Source of the DNA: Pseudomonas sp. MM211
GTDB lineage: Bacteria > Pseudomonadota > Gammaproteobacteria > Pseudomonadales > Pseudomonadaceae
Length of the DNA stretch: 64,000 nt
Assembly: GCF_020386635.1 (NCBI RefSeq)
Contig: NZ_CP081942.1
Coordinates: 2,604,001 to 2,668,000, forward strand
Direction: 5' to 3'
The notes under the pieces were generated by a model. That model worked only from the letters and a program-made list of their open reading frames with translations. It was not told the DNA's origin and made no database searches. Position numbers and translations under genes: made by a program. Every line of letters begins with the position of its first letter. Position 1 is the stretch's first letter. Of the stretch, positions 18,127 to 26,982 are shown in pieces.

Positions 18127-20073
18127 TCAAATCGCCTGTACCTTGGTTAGTTGCTCGCCTTCGAGCCAGGTGCTGATGTCGCTGGCGCGCATGGGTTTTG
18201 AGAACAGGTAGCCCTGGGCCCAGGCGCAGCCGAGGTTTTTCAGGGCGCCGAGTTCTGCGGCGGTTTCCACGCCTTCGACGATGCATTCCAGCTGCATGTC
18301 CTGGCACAGGGCAACCAGCGATTTGACGATCTTGAAGCTGGCCGGGTCGAGGTGGATGTTGGTGACGAAGGTGCGATCCACCTTCAGTTTGGTCAGCGAC
18401 AGCGCGTGGATCTGGCTCAGGCTGGAATAGCCGGTGCCGAAGTCGTCAAGGGAAATGCCGCAGCCCAGCTCGCGAAACCGGCTGATCGCTCGCTGGGTCT
18501 GCGGCAGATCCTGGATGGCTGCGGTTTCGGTGATTTCCAGATCGAGGCAGGTCGGGTCGAAACGGCTGCTCTTGATCAGCTCGACGATCTGCTGGGCGGC
18601 GTCCTCCGAACCACAGTCGTGGGCGGACAGGTTGAATGACAGGCGCATACCCGCAGGCCAGCTCGCGGCCACGTCCATCGCCTCTCTCAGCAATGGCAGC
18701 GTGAGGCGATTGATCATGCCGACGCGCTCGGCAATCGGGATGAATTCACTGGGCGGCACGTTACCCAACTCCGGGCTCTCCCAGCGTGCCAGTGCCTCGA
18801 ACGCAACGGTTTGCTCACTGTGAATATCTACGATGGGCTGGAACACCACGTGAAACTCACTATCCAGATCGGCCCTGCGCAGGGCCTGTTCGGTCTGCCC
18901 TTCGCGATTGAGCTGCTGGCGATGGGCTGCGCTGAACAGGCAGACCGTGCCGGAGCGGTGGCGCTTACTCTGATACAGGGCATAGTCGGCGTATTCATAC
19001 ACCTGCGTGGCGCTGGATGCCTGATCCGGGAAGGTCGCGATCCCCAGTGAGGCGCTGATCTGAATAGGGATGTCCACCAGCAGAAATGGCTCGCGCATGC
19101 TGGCGCAGATTTTCTCGCCAAACGCCCGCAACTGGTCGTCGCTCATGGCCTGAGTAATGATCAGAGCGAACTCGTCGCCGCCCAGTCGGGCCAGGTGCAC
19201 ATCGTCGTCGAGCAGCCCGCTCAGGCGCTGGCCAACCTGATAGAGCAGCTTGTCACCAATGCTGTGGCCATACAGATCGTTGACCGGCTTGAAGCCATCC
19301 AGGTCGATCAGCCCTACGGCCAGGCGAATATCCTGCTCGCGGGCGCGGGACAGCTGCGTATCGAGGCGGGAAAAGAACTGCCGCCGGTTGGCCAGCCCGG
19401 TCAGGCTGTCCTGATTGGCCAGGTGAAGGTTTTCCTCGCTGAGTTTTGCCGTATGCGCCTGCATGTTCACCAACCGGGTGAAGTCGGTGTATTGCGCCTT
19501 GAGAATGATCAGCATGGCAATGGACACCAGCAGCACGTCAATTGCAGTGGCAATAAAGGTAATGATATTGGTGGACGCGAAGAACACCACGAACGCCGTA
19601 TTGACCACTGCCGTGGTGACCAGGGCGGCTGGCAGCAGGTGCATCATGCAAAAAATGCAGCCGATGACGGTGATCGCCATATAGAACGCGACATGCGCCT
19701 GGGTGTAGCTATCGCCATAGGGAAACAGCGCCAGCGACCAGGCGGTGAACGCCACGGCGACAAAAGGCGCGAGCATATTGGTGCGCTTCAGCGCCGTCAG
19801 CATCTGCGCCGGGCTGCGCGTCTGCCCTCGCGTGCGTATCCATTCCACCGCACGAATCACGCCGAACACCGTCATGATCAACGGGCAATACACCACGAGC
19901 CAGCGCGGCGCGACCGCGAGGTGGGTGCCCGCCAGCATCAGGGTGTTGATCAGCAGGATGAAGTACATCATGGGCAATTGGCGAGACAGAGCGAGGTATT
20001 GCGCCTTGACCAGACCAGGATTGTCCTTGGGCACGGACATCAAAGTTCGCACGCCGAGCAGTGTTTTGTTCAT
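18127..20073 (-). CDS. membrane-bound bifunctional diguanylate cyclase/phosphodiesterase
   Basis: A 648-residue protein when started at MNKTLLGVRTLMS (20073); the frame is open further upstream, but that part has poor composition. About five or six membrane helices form the N-terminal sensor region (residues about 30-200). A GGDEF domain (LGGDEF at 298-302) and an EAL domain (FEALARW, Glu426; DDFGTGYSSL; EGVETAAEL) follow. Both active motifs look intact, while the RxxD inhibitory site ahead of GGDEF is absent (DDDV instead). It makes and/or degrades cyclic di-GMP at the inner membrane, influencing motility and biofilm. It is the only gene between sites C and D and points against the NTPase. 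Confidence 0.9.
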   Translation of the reverse strand: MNKTLLGVRTLMSVPKDNPGLVKAQYLALSRQLPMMYFILLINTLMLAGTHLAVAPRWLVVYCPLIMTVFGVIRAVEWIRTRGQTRSPAQMLTALKRTNMLAPFVAVAFTAWSLALFPYGDSYTQAHVAFYMAITVIGCIFCMMHLLPAALVTTAVVNTAFVVFFASTNIITFIATAIDVLLVSIAMLIILKAQYTDFTRLVNMQAHTAKLSEENLHLANQDSLTGLANRRQFFSRLDTQLSRAREQDIRLAVGLIDLDGFKPVNDLYGHSIGDKLLYQVGQRLSGLLDDDVHLARLGGDEFALIITQAMSDDQLRAFGEKICASMREPFLLVDIPIQISASLGIATFPDQASSATQVYEYADYALYQSKRHRSGTVCLFSAAHRQQLNREGQTEQALRRADLDSEFHVVFQPIVDIHSEQTVAFEALARWESPELGNVPPSEFIPIAERVGMINRLTLPLLREAMDVAASWPAGMRLSFNLSAHDCGSEDAAQQIVELIKSSRFDPTCLDLEITETAAIQDLPQTQRAISRFRELGCGISLDDFGTGYSSLSQIHALSLTKLKVDRTFVTNIHLDPASFKIVKSLVALCQDMQLECIVEGVETAAELGALKNLGCAWAQGYLFSKPMRASDISTWLEGEQLTKVQAI

Positions 20074-20337
20074 CAGGCGACGCTCTGAAAATAAGACCAG
20101 ATAAATAACCGAGCGGATCATCCTTTCCAGCCTGGATCGAGCAGGGCTAAACGCTGCTCTCATTGGGATCGTGTCGGCCGATCCCCAGGTTTCTGCAATC
20201 TTTACGACTAGTGGCACTTTGCTTTCGTTCCGTCAGCCGGTCGCGATAGGTGTAAGCGAGGCAAGCGCCGGTGGCGAATTCAAAAGGCGAACTAGACGTT
20301 TTATTCAGTCGCTCTGCAGGAGCATGCAACCTGACCG
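20074..20337. other. upstream region of the GGDEF/EAL gene
   Basis: It presumably contains the leftward promoter for the cyclic di-GMP gene. No other gene is seen before repeat D. Confidence 0.4.
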
Positions 20338-20402
20338 GCGTCTGCCGCTTATCGGCAGCGATTAGTAGAAAACACAAAGCCCGCTTGATTGCGGGCTTTG
20401 TG
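20338..20402 (+). repeat. guaA-end type repeat, site D (hairpin plus terminator)
   Basis: Bases 20338-20399 match 13675-13736 with six differences in 62, covering the hairpin (CTGCCGCTTATCGGCAG) and the terminator (CACAAAGCCCGC / GCGGGCTTTGTG, 20373-20402). The guaA codons upstream are not recognisable (ctgaccggcg instead of atgatcccgcg), so this is either a degenerate att junction or a copy of the element end alone. It marks the right border of the third segment. Confidence 0.6.
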
Positions 20403-20541
20403 CATTTTGGACTCCGCATTTCGACGAGCCCCGTATGTGTGAGCGGCGCTTTTCCTGACGACCTCAGCGTGTCGACCTAATGAAGTTTTATCTGCTCCTA
20501 TCCAACCGACTCGGTTTTATGTAACAGCTGGGAACTTTATT

Positions 20542-20560
20542 GATAATGACTATCGTTGTG
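20542..20560 (+). promoter_or_regulatory. Fur-box-like operator ahead of the TonB receptor
   Basis: The 19-mer GATAATGACTATCGTTGTG agrees with the Fur consensus at 14 of 19 positions by my count. It lies about 105 bases upstream of the receptor start. Iron-repressed transcription of the receptor is the natural inference. Confidence 0.65.
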
Positions 20561-20665
20561 ATAGATGTTTTCGAATATCATTGTTGTACGACCTCTGCCG
20601 GTGCGTTGCGAAAAAGCTAAAAGGGCTAACGGCGGAAGCCTTAAAAACAATCAAGGATCTTGAGC

Positions 20666-22810
20666 ATGACTCATTGCAAACCCAGGGCTATCCCTACAAC
20701 TGTGTCCTGGCAGCGAACTGCTACGGCCGCTCTGTTCTGCGCTCCGCTGGTTGCTGTTCCTCTGGGCGCGAATGCTCAGGAGGCGATTACCATCGGTGAG
20801 GAGGAGAGCTATCGCCTTGCGCCGATCATCGTTAATTCCCAGGCTGCAGCAAGTGATGACGCCAGCACTGTAGTTGCTCAGGAGCTTTGGGTTGGCGGCA
20901 AGGTCGCCACCAGCATCCTCAACACGCCGGCTTCTGTCTCAGTCGTGACCCAGAAAGAAATCGAGCAACGCAGCGCAAGCACCACTGAAGAAGTGCTGCA
21001 ATACACTCCGGGTGTTATCACTGACTACTACGGCTCCGATGACCGCAACGACTACTTTAAGATCCGCGGCTTTCAGGCCACTACCTACCGTGATGGCTTG
21101 ACCCTCAGTTCGATGCGCGGTGTGCGCGAAGATCCATTCGCCTATGAGCGCATCGAAATACTGCGTGGCGCCAACTCCACCCTGTTTGGCCCAGCAGACC
21201 CAGGCGGCTCGGTAAACTTCGTTAGTAAACAGCCGCGCTTCAACTCGTTTGGCCAGGGCTATGTCACCTATGGCTCCTTCGATCACAAGGAAGTCGGCAT
21301 CGATGTGGGCGATGCGCTCAACGACAGCAAAACTCTGGCCGGCCGTTTCACCGCCAAGAAGCAAGACAGCGAACGCGAGTACGACCATTCGCAAGATGAT
21401 AATCAGCTAGTGATGGGCGGTCTGACTTGGGCACCGACTGAATTCACTTCGGCGACCATAGTTCTGGATCACCTGAAAACTGAAAGCTCGCCCAACAGTG
21501 GCGGTTATCCACTGGACAGGGAATATGACCGCGACGAATTCTTTGGCGAGCCCAGCTACAACTTTCATGATGTGGAGCGCACCAGTCTCAGCGGTAACAT
21601 CACCCACGATTTCGACAACGGCTTCGTGCTGCGCAGTAACCTGCGTTACAGCAAATTGACCGACGACTTTGGCTACGTGTACCTGAGCGATACCGCCGGG
21701 CGTGTTGGAACCACTATCCCTCGTGTTCAATTTGCCACGGACAGTGAGGCGGATCAGCTCAACGGCAACGTGATGCTTCAATACGATCACCGCTTCGAGA
21801 ACGTCGACAGCAGCTCTCTGGTGGGTATCGAGTATCTCGATTCGTCGACCGAATCCACTTCAATATTTACCGGTGCGTCCTCGATCGACATCGCTAACCC
21901 TGTATTCACCGGTGTGGCTCGCGGAGCCGCGCCCTTCACGTCCCGCAAAGAGGACGCCAAGACGACTGCCGTCTTCCTCCAGCAGAACCTGTCTTTCTAT
22001 GAGCGCTTCATCGTCACTGCCGGTGTGCGCAGAGACTTCATGGATCTCTCCAGCAAGGGGTTCAACACATTCAACGTAGCTCCAACCCCTGTTGTGTTTG
22101 ATGATAACGACAACTTTTCCGAGACTTCCTACCGCGGCGCGCTGACTTATATCGTCTCCGACGAAGTTTCCACCTATGTCAGCATGGTCGAGTCGGTCGC
22201 ACCGCCTGAAATCGGCGTAACGCCTAAGCGTGGTAAGCAGTATGAAGTCGGCGTGAAATATTCGCCCATCGGCATGAACGCGTTGTTCTCGGCAGCTATC
22301 TATGACCTTACCCAGGATGACGTAACTTTCGCTGTCACCCTGCCGGATAACCGCATTGAGCAGCAAACGATTGGTGAGACACGCACGCGTGGTCTGGATC
22401 TGGAAGCCAAGGCTGATATCACCGAAAATCTTAGTCTGGTCGGTGGTTATTCCTACATGGAGTCGGAGATCATTCGTGACATCGACCCATCCCGAGAGGG
22501 TAATGAATTCGATGTTGCGCCGAAGCATTCTGCGTCGCTGTGGAGCTATTACAGCTTTCCAGGCACGAAGATGAGCGCTGGCCTGGGTGCCCGTTATGTA
22601 GGCGCCTATTACTTCAACCTTGCTAATACCAGCAAAAGCGACGCAACTACGCTCTTCGACGCTGCTTTCAACTACAACATCGCCAAAGGCACTGATCTGG
22701 CACTCAACGTCAGCAACCTGCTGGACGAGCAGCATGTGGTCGGCTCCGGTACCGCCAACTACTACAACCCTGGCCGCGAAGTTACTGCCAAGCTGAGCTA
22801 CAACTGGTAA
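20666..22810 (+). CDS. TonB-dependent siderophore receptor
   Basis: A 714-residue outer-membrane receptor. The ATG at 20666 has AAGGA eight bases upstream, and the signal peptide ends at GANA/QEA. The plug domain is typical (TPASVSVVTQKEIEQR, then NDYFKIRGFQATTYRDG and LRGANSTLFGPADPGGSVN), and the barrel ends in LSYNW with the C-terminal aromatic residue needed for assembly. There is no N-terminal signalling (STN) domain, so it is a plain importer rather than a transducer. The ligand, probably a ferric siderophore, cannot be read from sequence. A Fur-like box lies upstream and a strong terminator downstream; it is monocistronic and no siderophore biosynthesis genes are nearby. Confidence 0.93.
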   Translation: MTHCKPRAIPTTVSWQRTATAALFCAPLVAVPLGANAQEAITIGEEESYRLAPIIVNSQAAASDDASTVVAQELWVGGKVATSILNTPASVSVVTQKEIEQRSASTTEEVLQYTPGVITDYYGSDDRNDYFKIRGFQATTYRDGLTLSSMRGVREDPFAYERIEILRGANSTLFGPADPGGSVNFVSKQPRFNSFGQGYVTYGSFDHKEVGIDVGDALNDSKTLAGRFTAKKQDSEREYDHSQDDNQLVMGGLTWAPTEFTSATIVLDHLKTESSPNSGGYPLDREYDRDEFFGEPSYNFHDVERTSLSGNITHDFDNGFVLRSNLRYSKLTDDFGYVYLSDTAGRVGTTIPRVQFATDSEADQLNGNVMLQYDHRFENVDSSSLVGIEYLDSSTESTSIFTGASSIDIANPVFTGVARGAAPFTSRKEDAKTTAVFLQQNLSFYERFIVTAGVRRDFMDLSSKGFNTFNVAPTPVVFDDNDNFSETSYRGALTYIVSDEVSTYVSMVESVAPPEIGVTPKRGKQYEVGVKYSPIGMNALFSAAIYDLTQDDVTFAVTLPDNRIEQQTIGETRTRGLDLEAKADITENLSLVGGYSYMESEIIRDIDPSREGNEFDVAPKHSASLWSYYSFPGTKMSAGLGARYVGAYYFNLANTSKSDATTLFDAAFNYNIAKGTDLALNVSNLLDEQHVVGSGTANYYNPGREVTAKLSYNW

Positions 22811-22915
22811 GCCGGTAGATCGTCGCCCGAGAGTCTTCTTACTGCTCGGGCTATGCTCCGCGATTGCCGCAGGCCTCCGTTGAGACCAGGCAATAGTGGA
22901 AATGTACCGCTAATG

Positions 22916-22952
22916 AAAAAGGCGCGAATCGTTAATCGATTCGCGCCTTTTT
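22916..22952 (+). terminator. strong intrinsic terminator
   Basis: A perfect 16-bp stem including flanking A/T runs (AAAAAGGCGCGAATCG / CGATTCGCGCCTTTTT) with a 5-base loop. Symmetric, so it can act in both directions. It ends the TonB receptor unit. Confidence 0.9.
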
Positions 22953-23081
22953 CAGTTTGGGCTGGTATCGCAAAGGGTGCAGCTTGTTGGTCTCAGCCAA
23001 AAAATGCGCAGAGGCAAGCTTGGCTATTGCGACCTGGCAGGCCTGTGCTGCTGGTTGGCGACCAATGCCCATGTCGCTCTC

Positions 23082-23906
23082 TCAAGTCGCTCCTCGCACC
23101 GGCAGCGCCAACCGCGGCTTGCCAAGCACGTGAGTCGCCACCCGCGACGCGAGTCGGCGTGACAAGAAACGCACACCAAAGCACGTCAGCTTGTTGAACA
23201 GGCCAGGCACAACCGTGCGTTTGCCGCGCAGCATCGCGCGGATTGTGGCGTGTGCAACGAACTCTGCGCTTTTCGTCGAGGCGTTCGCGATCCATGAATA
23301 GTCACCACCGCCAGAGGCAGCATGAAACGCGGTTTCGGTGCCGCCAGGGCAGATGCAGGTCACCGACAGCGGCGTGCCGCGGTGCTCGTCATGGAGCGCT
23401 TCGCTGAAGTTGCGCACGAAGGCTTTCGACGCGGCGTACAACGCCATGTTCGGTACGGACTGGTACGCACCGGTCGAAGCGATATTGACCAGCTGCGCGG
23501 GGTCGATACGTGTCGTGTTAGCGTCAACGAAGCACCGTGCGAGCGCGACCAGCGAGGTGATGTTGAGTTGTACGAGCTCTGCGTCGCGCGCCCAGTCGAC
23601 CTCGTCGAACCGGCGGAAGTAGCCGAAGCCGGCGTTGTTGATCAGGATGTCGATCGGGCCGTTGGCAGTCGCGGCGTCCCACAGGGCGTGCGCGGCATCG
23701 GCTTTGCCGAGATCTGCGCTGATGATCTCGACCTTGACGCCCTTGCAGCTTGCGGCGACTGCATCGAGGGCGTCGCGTCGTCGGGCCGTCAGAACGAGAT
23801 CAACGCCGAGCGTGGCAAGCTCACGTGCGATTGCCGCGCCAATGCCGCTGGATGCGCCAGTCACTAGCGCGCGCTTGCCAAGGTTGGCAGTTGCGGATGT
23901 GCTCAC
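23082..23906 (-). CDS. short-chain dehydrogenase/reductase
   Basis: A 274-residue classical SDR. The cofactor motif is TGASSGIG, the structural motif is NNAGFG, the catalytic Ser is in NIASTGAY and the YxxxK is present as YAASK. A GTG start at 23906 is favoured because AAGGAG lies six bases upstream; the longer frame lacks this. The substrate is unknown. It leads a leftward-facing group of oxidoreductases and hydrolases in the accessory stretch, separated from the next gene by about 105 bases. Confidence 0.9.
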   Translation of the reverse strand: MSTSATANLGKRALVTGASSGIGAAIARELATLGVDLVLTARRRDALDAVAASCKGVKVEIISADLGKADAAHALWDAATANGPIDILINNAGFGYFRRFDEVDWARDAELVQLNITSLVALARCFVDANTTRIDPAQLVNIASTGAYQSVPNMALYAASKAFVRNFSEALHDEHRGTPLSVTCICPGGTETAFHAASGGGDYSWIANASTKSAEFVAHATIRAMLRGKRTVVPGLFNKLTCFGVRFLSRRLASRVATHVLGKPRLALPVRGAT

Positions 23907-24011
23907 ATCGTTCTCCTTATCTTCCGGAGTTATCAGGGAAACCCAGAACCTGCGTGACGCCACCAGGCTCGAAGACCTGCTCGGCGACGCCAGCGCAGGC
24001 CTGCTCGGCTG

Positions 24012-25013
24012 CTAGATCACGCGTACTCCGACCTTGCCCTTGGCGCGCCCGCTGTCGACGTAAGCCAAGGCCTTGGCGGTGTCCTGAAACGGGAAAACCT
24101 TGTCGATGACCGGGCGGATGGCGCCTGATTCGATCAGGGCAGTGATCTCGCGCAATTGCGCGCCATCGGCTCGCATGAACACGAAGCTGTATTCGACGCT
24201 CGACTGCTTGGCCTTCTTGCGAATGCCACTGCTCAGTAGGCGCAGTACCTGCTTGAGCGGCCAGGCCAGGCCTCGTGCGGCGGCGAACGCCGGGGTGGGT
24301 GGCCCGGAGATGGAGATGAGGTGCCCGCCCGGCTTGAGGATCTGCAGGGATTTCTTCAGCTCGTCGCTGCCCAGGCTGTTCAATACCACGTCATAGCCAT
24401 GCAGCTGCGTGGCGAAGTCCTGCTGTTTGTAGTCGATGACGACATCAGCGCCCAGGGCCTTGACCCACTCGATGTTGGCCGTACTCGTGGTGGTGGCCAC
24501 GAAGGCGCCAAGGTGCTTGGCAAGCTGGATGGCGATGCTGCCGACTCCGCCGGAGCCAGCATGGATCAGCACCTTCTGGCCCTTTTTCAGCTTGGCGGTT
24601 TCGACCAGTACCTGCCAGGCCGTCAGGGCGGCCAGAGGAAGGGTGGCGGCCTCGACCATATCGAGATTCATGGGTTTCAGTGCCAGGGACGATTCCTTTA
24701 CGGCAATGAGTTCGGCAAAGGTGCCGATGCGATCATCATCTGGCCGTGCGTAGACCTCGTCGCCTGGTTTGAAGCCGCGAACGCGAGCCCCGACCCGAAC
24801 GACCGTGCCGGCCACGTCGTTGCCCAGAATCAGCGGGAGGCGGTAGGGAAGAATCAGCTTGAATTCGCCGCTCTTGATCTTCGAGTCCAGGGGATTGATG
24901 CTCGCCGCGTGGATCTGGATCAGCACGTCGTCATCGCGAACCTCGGGTTCGGGGATTTCGGCGATGCGACCGGCTTGCTTCTTTCCATAACGATCAATGA
25001 TGAACGCTTTCAT
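24012..25013 (-). CDS. NADP-dependent zinc-independent alcohol dehydrogenase/quinone oxidoreductase (MDR family)
   Basis: A 333-residue medium-chain reductase. It begins MKAFIIDRYGKK and has the GroES-like motif LGNDVAGTVVRVG, then the Rossmann motif HAGSGGVGSIAIQLAK. The cysteines that hold structural zinc in alcohol dehydrogenases are missing, so it belongs to the quinone oxidoreductase or enone reductase branch, which reduces activated C=C or quinones with NADPH. The start at 25013 gives the normal length. It is followed downstream by the SDR at 23082 on the same strand. Confidence 0.88.
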   Translation of the reverse strand: MKAFIIDRYGKKQAGRIAEIPEPEVRDDDVLIQIHAASINPLDSKIKSGEFKLILPYRLPLILGNDVAGTVVRVGARVRGFKPGDEVYARPDDDRIGTFAELIAVKESSLALKPMNLDMVEAATLPLAALTAWQVLVETAKLKKGQKVLIHAGSGGVGSIAIQLAKHLGAFVATTTSTANIEWVKALGADVVIDYKQQDFATQLHGYDVVLNSLGSDELKKSLQILKPGGHLISISGPPTPAFAAARGLAWPLKQVLRLLSSGIRKKAKQSSVEYSFVFMRADGAQLREITALIESGAIRPVIDKVFPFQDTAKALAYVDSGRAKGKVGVRVI

Positions 25014-25105
25014 GTGGGATTGTTCTCTGCAGTTCTTGAATGAATGGGCATCAGGCAATCCCATCCGCAGGGGCAGCCTTGAGTCTTTCGCTAGAGTCGA
25101 CGCAG

Positions 25106-25849
25106 CTACCAGTTTTCCTTGAATGGCCGCAGGTCGAGTTCCTGTGTCCATGCTGATTTTGGCTGGTGGTGCAGCATCCAGTAGTTCTCGGCGATGGCGT
25201 CATAGCTGAGCAGGCCTTCCGGGCCGGCATGCTCCACCCGCGCGGGAAAGGCGTTCTGCAGACGGTCGCCGAGGATGCCACCGTCGATGACCACATGTGC
25301 GACGTGGATCCCCTGAGGCCCGTACTCGCGCGCCATGCTTTGCGCGATCATGCGTAGCCCCGCCTTGGCGGCTGCGAAATGAGCAAAGCCGGGCTTGCCG
25401 CGCAGGCTGCCGGAGGCCCCTGTGAAAATGACGGTGCCACGCCCCAGGGGCACCAGCCGGCGTGCAGCTTCACGACCGACCAGGAAGCCTGAGTAACAGC
25501 CAACGCGCCAGAAGTCCTCGAACTGTGCGGCAGTCAACTGGGTGAAATCGATGATGGCGTTGTTGCCGGCGTTGGAGATGACGACATCGGCGGGCTCGCG
25601 CCCTGGGCCGGGCCGCATGGCGCGGTCGAATGCCGCGATCACCTGGGCTTCATCGGTCACGTCGGTTGGCAATGCCTCGGCACTGCCGACGCCCAGCGCG
25701 GCGATCTCTGCCACCACCGCCTCGATCTTGGCCGGCGTTCGGCCTGCCACGATGACGTGGTAGCCCTCGCGCGCGAAGCGTTTGCACACGGCGCCACCGA
25801 CGCCCCGTACCGATCCCACGCCGAACACGATTGCTGTTGGCTGACTCAT
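25106..25849 (-). CDS. SDR family protein with altered catalytic Tyr
   Basis: A 247-residue SDR-fold protein. The cofactor loop is unusual (GVGSVRGVGGAV instead of TGxxxGIG) and the usual YxxxK motif reads FAAAK, that is, the catalytic Tyr is Phe. SNAGNN and TGASGSL are present. Such divergent SDRs exist as a recognisable subgroup, but classical hydride transfer with Tyr as the acid is unlikely, so it may act differently or only bind the nucleotide. Its ATG overlaps the stop of the upstream hydrolase gene by four bases (ATGA), so the two are translationally coupled and probably share a pathway. Confidence 0.85.
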   Translation of the reverse strand: MSQPTAIVFGVGSVRGVGGAVCKRFAREGYHVIVAGRTPAKIEAVVAEIAALGVGSAEALPTDVTDEAQVIAAFDRAMRPGPGREPADVVISNAGNNAIIDFTQLTAAQFEDFWRVGCYSGFLVGREAARRLVPLGRGTVIFTGASGSLRGKPGFAHFAAAKAGLRMIAQSMAREYGPQGIHVAHVVIDGGILGDRLQNAFPARVEHAGPEGLLSYDAIAENYWMLHHQPKSAWTQELDLRPFKENW

Positions 25850-26763
25850 TTCATCGTTTCCGTTGTGAGGGTGGGACGGGCTGTCGCCAAGAAATCGTCT
25901 TGGGCAGCGAGGAAAGCCAGCGCCGTGACGACGAACTCGCCGTGATACTGGAAAATCCCGCCATGCCCGGCGTCTTTATAGATGACCAGTTGTGAGTTGG
26001 GGATGCGCCGCGCCATGTCGCGGCTGTTCTGTGTGGGCACCATGATGTCGTTGTCGCCATTGGCGATTAACACCGGGATGCGGATGTTGCCGAGTGCCTG
26101 AGGCGACTGCCGACCCCAGGCCTTGATGGCCTTCAGTTGCCGCAGCAAGGCAGCGGGCGTCGGCCCCTTGTCTCGGTTCTCCTTGCGCTCCTTCAGCCGC
26201 TTCAGAAAGGCTTTCGCGGCTTGCCGGCCGTTGGCCGTGGAGGTGAAGAACAGGTAAGTCTTGGGATCACGTAGCGTCAACAGGCCTTTAAGCATCAGCG
26301 GCCAGGAAACCTTATCGACCTGCTCGATACCCATACCGCCTGCAGGCCCCGCGCCGGTCAGAATGAGCCTGCGTACCAGTTCGGGAGCTTTCAGCACGAT
26401 GTCCTGTGCGACGAACCCACCGAGGGAGAAACCGAGCAGATCGACCCTATCCAGACTCAGTGCGTGGATCAATGCGATCACGTCCCGCGCCATTGCATCG
26501 ACGGTCACCGGTGCCGCTCCATCAGAAGCGCCGATCCCTCGGTAGTCGATGGCGATGATGCGATGCTTGTGGGCAAGCCCATCGACGATACGCGGGTCGA
26601 AATTATCGAGAACCGCGCCCCAGTGGTTGAGTAGGATCAGCGGCCTGCCATCACGCGGCCCGAGATCGCGGTACGCGAATGCCGTCCCGTCGACATCGAC
26701 AGACCGGGTGGGGGAGTCGATGTAGGGCATGCTCGACCCTTTAGGGTTGTGGGTAGGGATCAT
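25846..26763 (-). CDS. alpha/beta hydrolase
   Basis: A 305-residue alpha/beta hydrolase. The oxyanion region is LNHWGAV, the nucleophile elbow is GFSLGG, the acid lies in NGDNDIMVP and the catalytic His in DAGHGGIFQ. The start at 26763 has GAAGAG just upstream; MPYIDSP at 26730 is an alternative. It resembles non-haem haloperoxidase/esterase-like members. Its stop overlaps the SDR start. A second, related hydrolase lies upstream at 26983-27828 with a gene relic between them, suggesting duplication and rearrangement. Confidence 0.88.
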   Translation of the reverse strand: MIPTHNPKGSSMPYIDSPTRSVDVDGTAFAYRDLGPRDGRPLILLNHWGAVLDNFDPRIVDGLAHKHRIIAIDYRGIGASDGAAPVTVDAMARDVIALIHALSLDRVDLLGFSLGGFVAQDIVLKAPELVRRLILTGAGPAGGMGIEQVDKVSWPLMLKGLLTLRDPKTYLFFTSTANGRQAAKAFLKRLKERKENRDKGPTPAALLRQLKAIKAWGRQSPQALGNIRIPVLIANGDNDIMVPTQNSRDMARRIPNSQLVIYKDAGHGGIFQYHGEFVVTALAFLAAQDDFLATARPTLTTETMK

Positions 26764-26828
26764 CGTCTCTTCACTGTGTTTGTTGGGTGCGCAGATGCGC
26801 GGGGAATGAGGTGTCGCCGAATTGGCGG

Positions 26829-26982
26829 TCACCCATTCACATCGACAAGGGTGCGGCCTTGGATTTTTCCTGCGAGAACCTGATTGGCGACTCCAGAAAC
26901 CTGCGCCAAGCCAATTCCCTTGCGGGTTCGCCCAAGCGTGCCGATCTCCGCAATGTCGGCACGCATCAGGCGAGCAACGACA
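26829..26982 (-). pseudogene. 3' remnant of an MDR oxidoreductase gene
   Basis: The leftward frame ending at 26829 encodes a tail GLAQVSGVANQVLAGKIQGR followed by TLVDVNG and a stop. The ending (LAGKIQGRTLVDVN) is typical of the C-terminus of medium-chain alcohol dehydrogenases/quinone reductases (compare the family ending GxVxGRVVVDV). Nothing resembling the rest of that enzyme lies upstream; the frame runs into the neighbouring hydrolase gene. I read it as the stump of a deleted oxidoreductase gene. Confidence 0.45.

Noticed and set aside
8499..20402. Search for an integrase, recombinase or transposase gene in the guaA-repeat region
   Set aside because: No tyrosine or serine recombinase motif or transposase was seen in any substantial frame, so none is annotated; the mobile-element claim rests on the repeats only.
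20147..20419. A 90-codon minus-strand frame through site D
   Set aside because: Arises from the hairpin/terminator repeat shared with site B.
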